DNA of 64,000 bases from contig MPMI01000006.1 of assembly GCA_002238415.1 (NCBI GenBank), positions 1 through 64,000 of the forward strand, written 5' to 3'. Both the position numbers and the translations under genes were made by a program. Below, in pieces: positions 63,275 through 64,000 of the stretch (its first letter is position 1; each line of letters starts with the position of its first letter). Source of the stretch: Desulfurellaceae bacterium bin18. GTDB taxonomy: Bacteria; Desulfobacterota; Binatia; Bin18. Under the pieces are notes generated by a model. That model saw nothing but the letters and a program-made list of their open reading frames with translations. It was not told the DNA's origin and did no database searches.

Positions 63275-64000
63275 TAGTCCTGCAATTATTGCCTGGACGA
63301 GTTCAAATGCCCGTCGTTTGAGTCGGTCCGCTTCGTCACCACTCACGCTAAAAAAGTCTGCCACAGATGAAGGCCCCAAAGCACGAGGAGAATCAAATTT
63401 CTCCCGAAGAACGTCTAAAGCTTCTTGTAGCAGTTTGTTCTCTCTGAGTGGCCGGAGTTGTTTTGTCATTTCTTGGACGCCAAAAGAGTCGCACAGGACA
63501 TATAGATCGTAAGCGTCTTTTTCCGACCGCCGTTCACCAAAGACGATTGCCTTCATGATCAGACAGGCCGCAGGGTCTGCAATCTTGATCTTTTCCTTAT
63601 TCTCCGCCCCACCCGGAAGTTGACCCTCGATTTCTTTTTCTATGAAGTGGACAAAAACCAGGTCGCTCCCCCGCGCTTTATGGGCCAATAAATCTTGAAT
63701 CCTCTGGTGACGATGGTTTTCCCCGGTTCCGCCGTATTCGGGAGCAAGAAAATCGACTAGGACTGAATACATCTTTCCATTGCTGAGTTCGACGTTTCTT
63801 ACGTAGCGGGCAGGAATTATTTCTCCTTGACTATTTTGCGCTTGGTGATAGCCGCGCGCTTCCAGTCTTTCCAGAAGAGTCTCATATTCTGTTTCCGGAA
63901 TTTCGTTTGTATTAAGAGCAAGGTCCACATCGAGAGAGCCAATATGTACCCTGTCAGATATTTCTTCCGTCAGGAAAAAAGGAACCCATCCCCCAATAAG
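63263..64000 (-). CDS. AbiEii-like nucleotidyltransferase (N-terminus off the window)
   Basis: At least 245 residues, open through the right edge, so the true start is not visible. Near the edge the frame reads GGWVPFFL and then HIGSLDVDLALN, the GG...DxD motif of the DNA-polymerase-beta-like nucleotidyltransferase fold, followed by SVLVDFLAPEYGGTGENH and KAIVFGERRSEKDAYDLYVL. This matches the AbiEii/AbiGii toxin superfamily, some of which are type IV toxins paired with AbiEi. Any antitoxin would lie beyond 64000. No frameshift seen. Confidence 0.65.
   Translation of the reverse strand, partial: LIGGWVPFFLTEEISDRVHIGSLDVDLALNTNEIPETEYETLLERLEARGYHQAQNSQGEIIPARYVRNVELSNGKMYSVLVDFLAPEYGGTGENHRHQRIQDLLAHKARGSDLVFVHFIEKEIEGQLPGGAENKEKIKIADPAACLIMKAIVFGERRSEKDAYDLYVLCDSFGVQEMTKQLRPLRENKLLQEALDVLREKFDSPRALGPSSVADFFSVSGDEADRLKRRAFELVQAIIAGLEEA

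Overview
The window reads as a moderately GC-rich Gram-negative chromosome. Outer-membrane biogenesis and lipid A genes (bamA, an ompH/skp-like chaperone, fabZ, lpxA, lpxI, lolD, lolC/E) sit beside core genes (proS, pyrF, eno, ftsB, infA, selB, tRNA-Ala). Around them is a large load of soil- or sponge-symbiont-type catabolic enzymes: Rieske oxygenases, luciferase-like (LLM) flavin oxidoreductases, acyl-CoA dehydrogenases, VOC and ABM proteins, and an HpaB-type monooxygenase. LpxI, a Cys-rich CGNG..GEECD segment in a secreted YVTN propeller, and this enzyme mix fit the former deltaproteobacteria and neighbours (Desulfobacterota, Myxococcota, Binatota or Tectomicrobia-like lineages). That placement is inference. 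No phage, transposase or CRISPR array was seen.

Layout. 1-3480: a flavin monooxygenase (cut by the left edge) with an acyl-CoA-dehydrogenase-like enzyme, a DUF169 protein and an enoyl-CoA hydratase-like protein. 3761-8125: the most distinctive block, a tandemly repeated module (small helical protein plus Rieske oxygenase, twice) ending in an amidohydrolase, apparently one operon. 8287-13347 (minus): a single-chain biotin-dependent acyl-CoA carboxylase followed by an HpaB-type flavin monooxygenase. 13513-23912 (minus): tRNA-Ala(GGC), a secreted YVTN propeller protein, and the envelope operon lolC/E-lolD-bamA-ompH-fabZ-lpxA-lpxI, which lacks lpxD and lpxB. 24262-31523: selB, a methyltransferase, an apparently exported PPOX-fold protein, a DUF2007/zinc-ribbon protein, two divergent Glu/Leu-type dehydrogenases and an alpha/beta hydrolase. 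31582-42177: mixed catabolic genes (LLM, ABM, enoyl-CoA hydratase, VOC, quinone-type reductase, ThDP enzyme, asparaginase, paired acyl-CoA dehydrogenases). 42336-50006: housekeeping genes (proS, pyrF, ftsB, eno), a histone H1-like protein and an ABC-F ATPase. 50042-62752: LLM enzymes, a HigBA toxin-antitoxin pair with a frameshifted membrane gene, MFS and EamA transporters, oligoendopeptidase F, an amidase and a cupin. 62920-64000: infA, and an AbiEii-like nucleotidyltransferase cut by the right edge.

How the genes work together. The envelope operon couples lipid A acylation (LpxA, LpxI), acyl-chain supply (FabZ), outer-membrane protein assembly (BamA plus the OmpH/Skp-like chaperone) and lipoprotein export (LolCDE). 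The catabolic blocks look like small, independently transcribed units for oxygenation, CoA activation or carboxylation, beta-oxidation and transport; their substrates cannot be read from sequence. Several palindromic repeats are scattered between genes, and one lies inside the asparaginase gene just before its autocleavage site.
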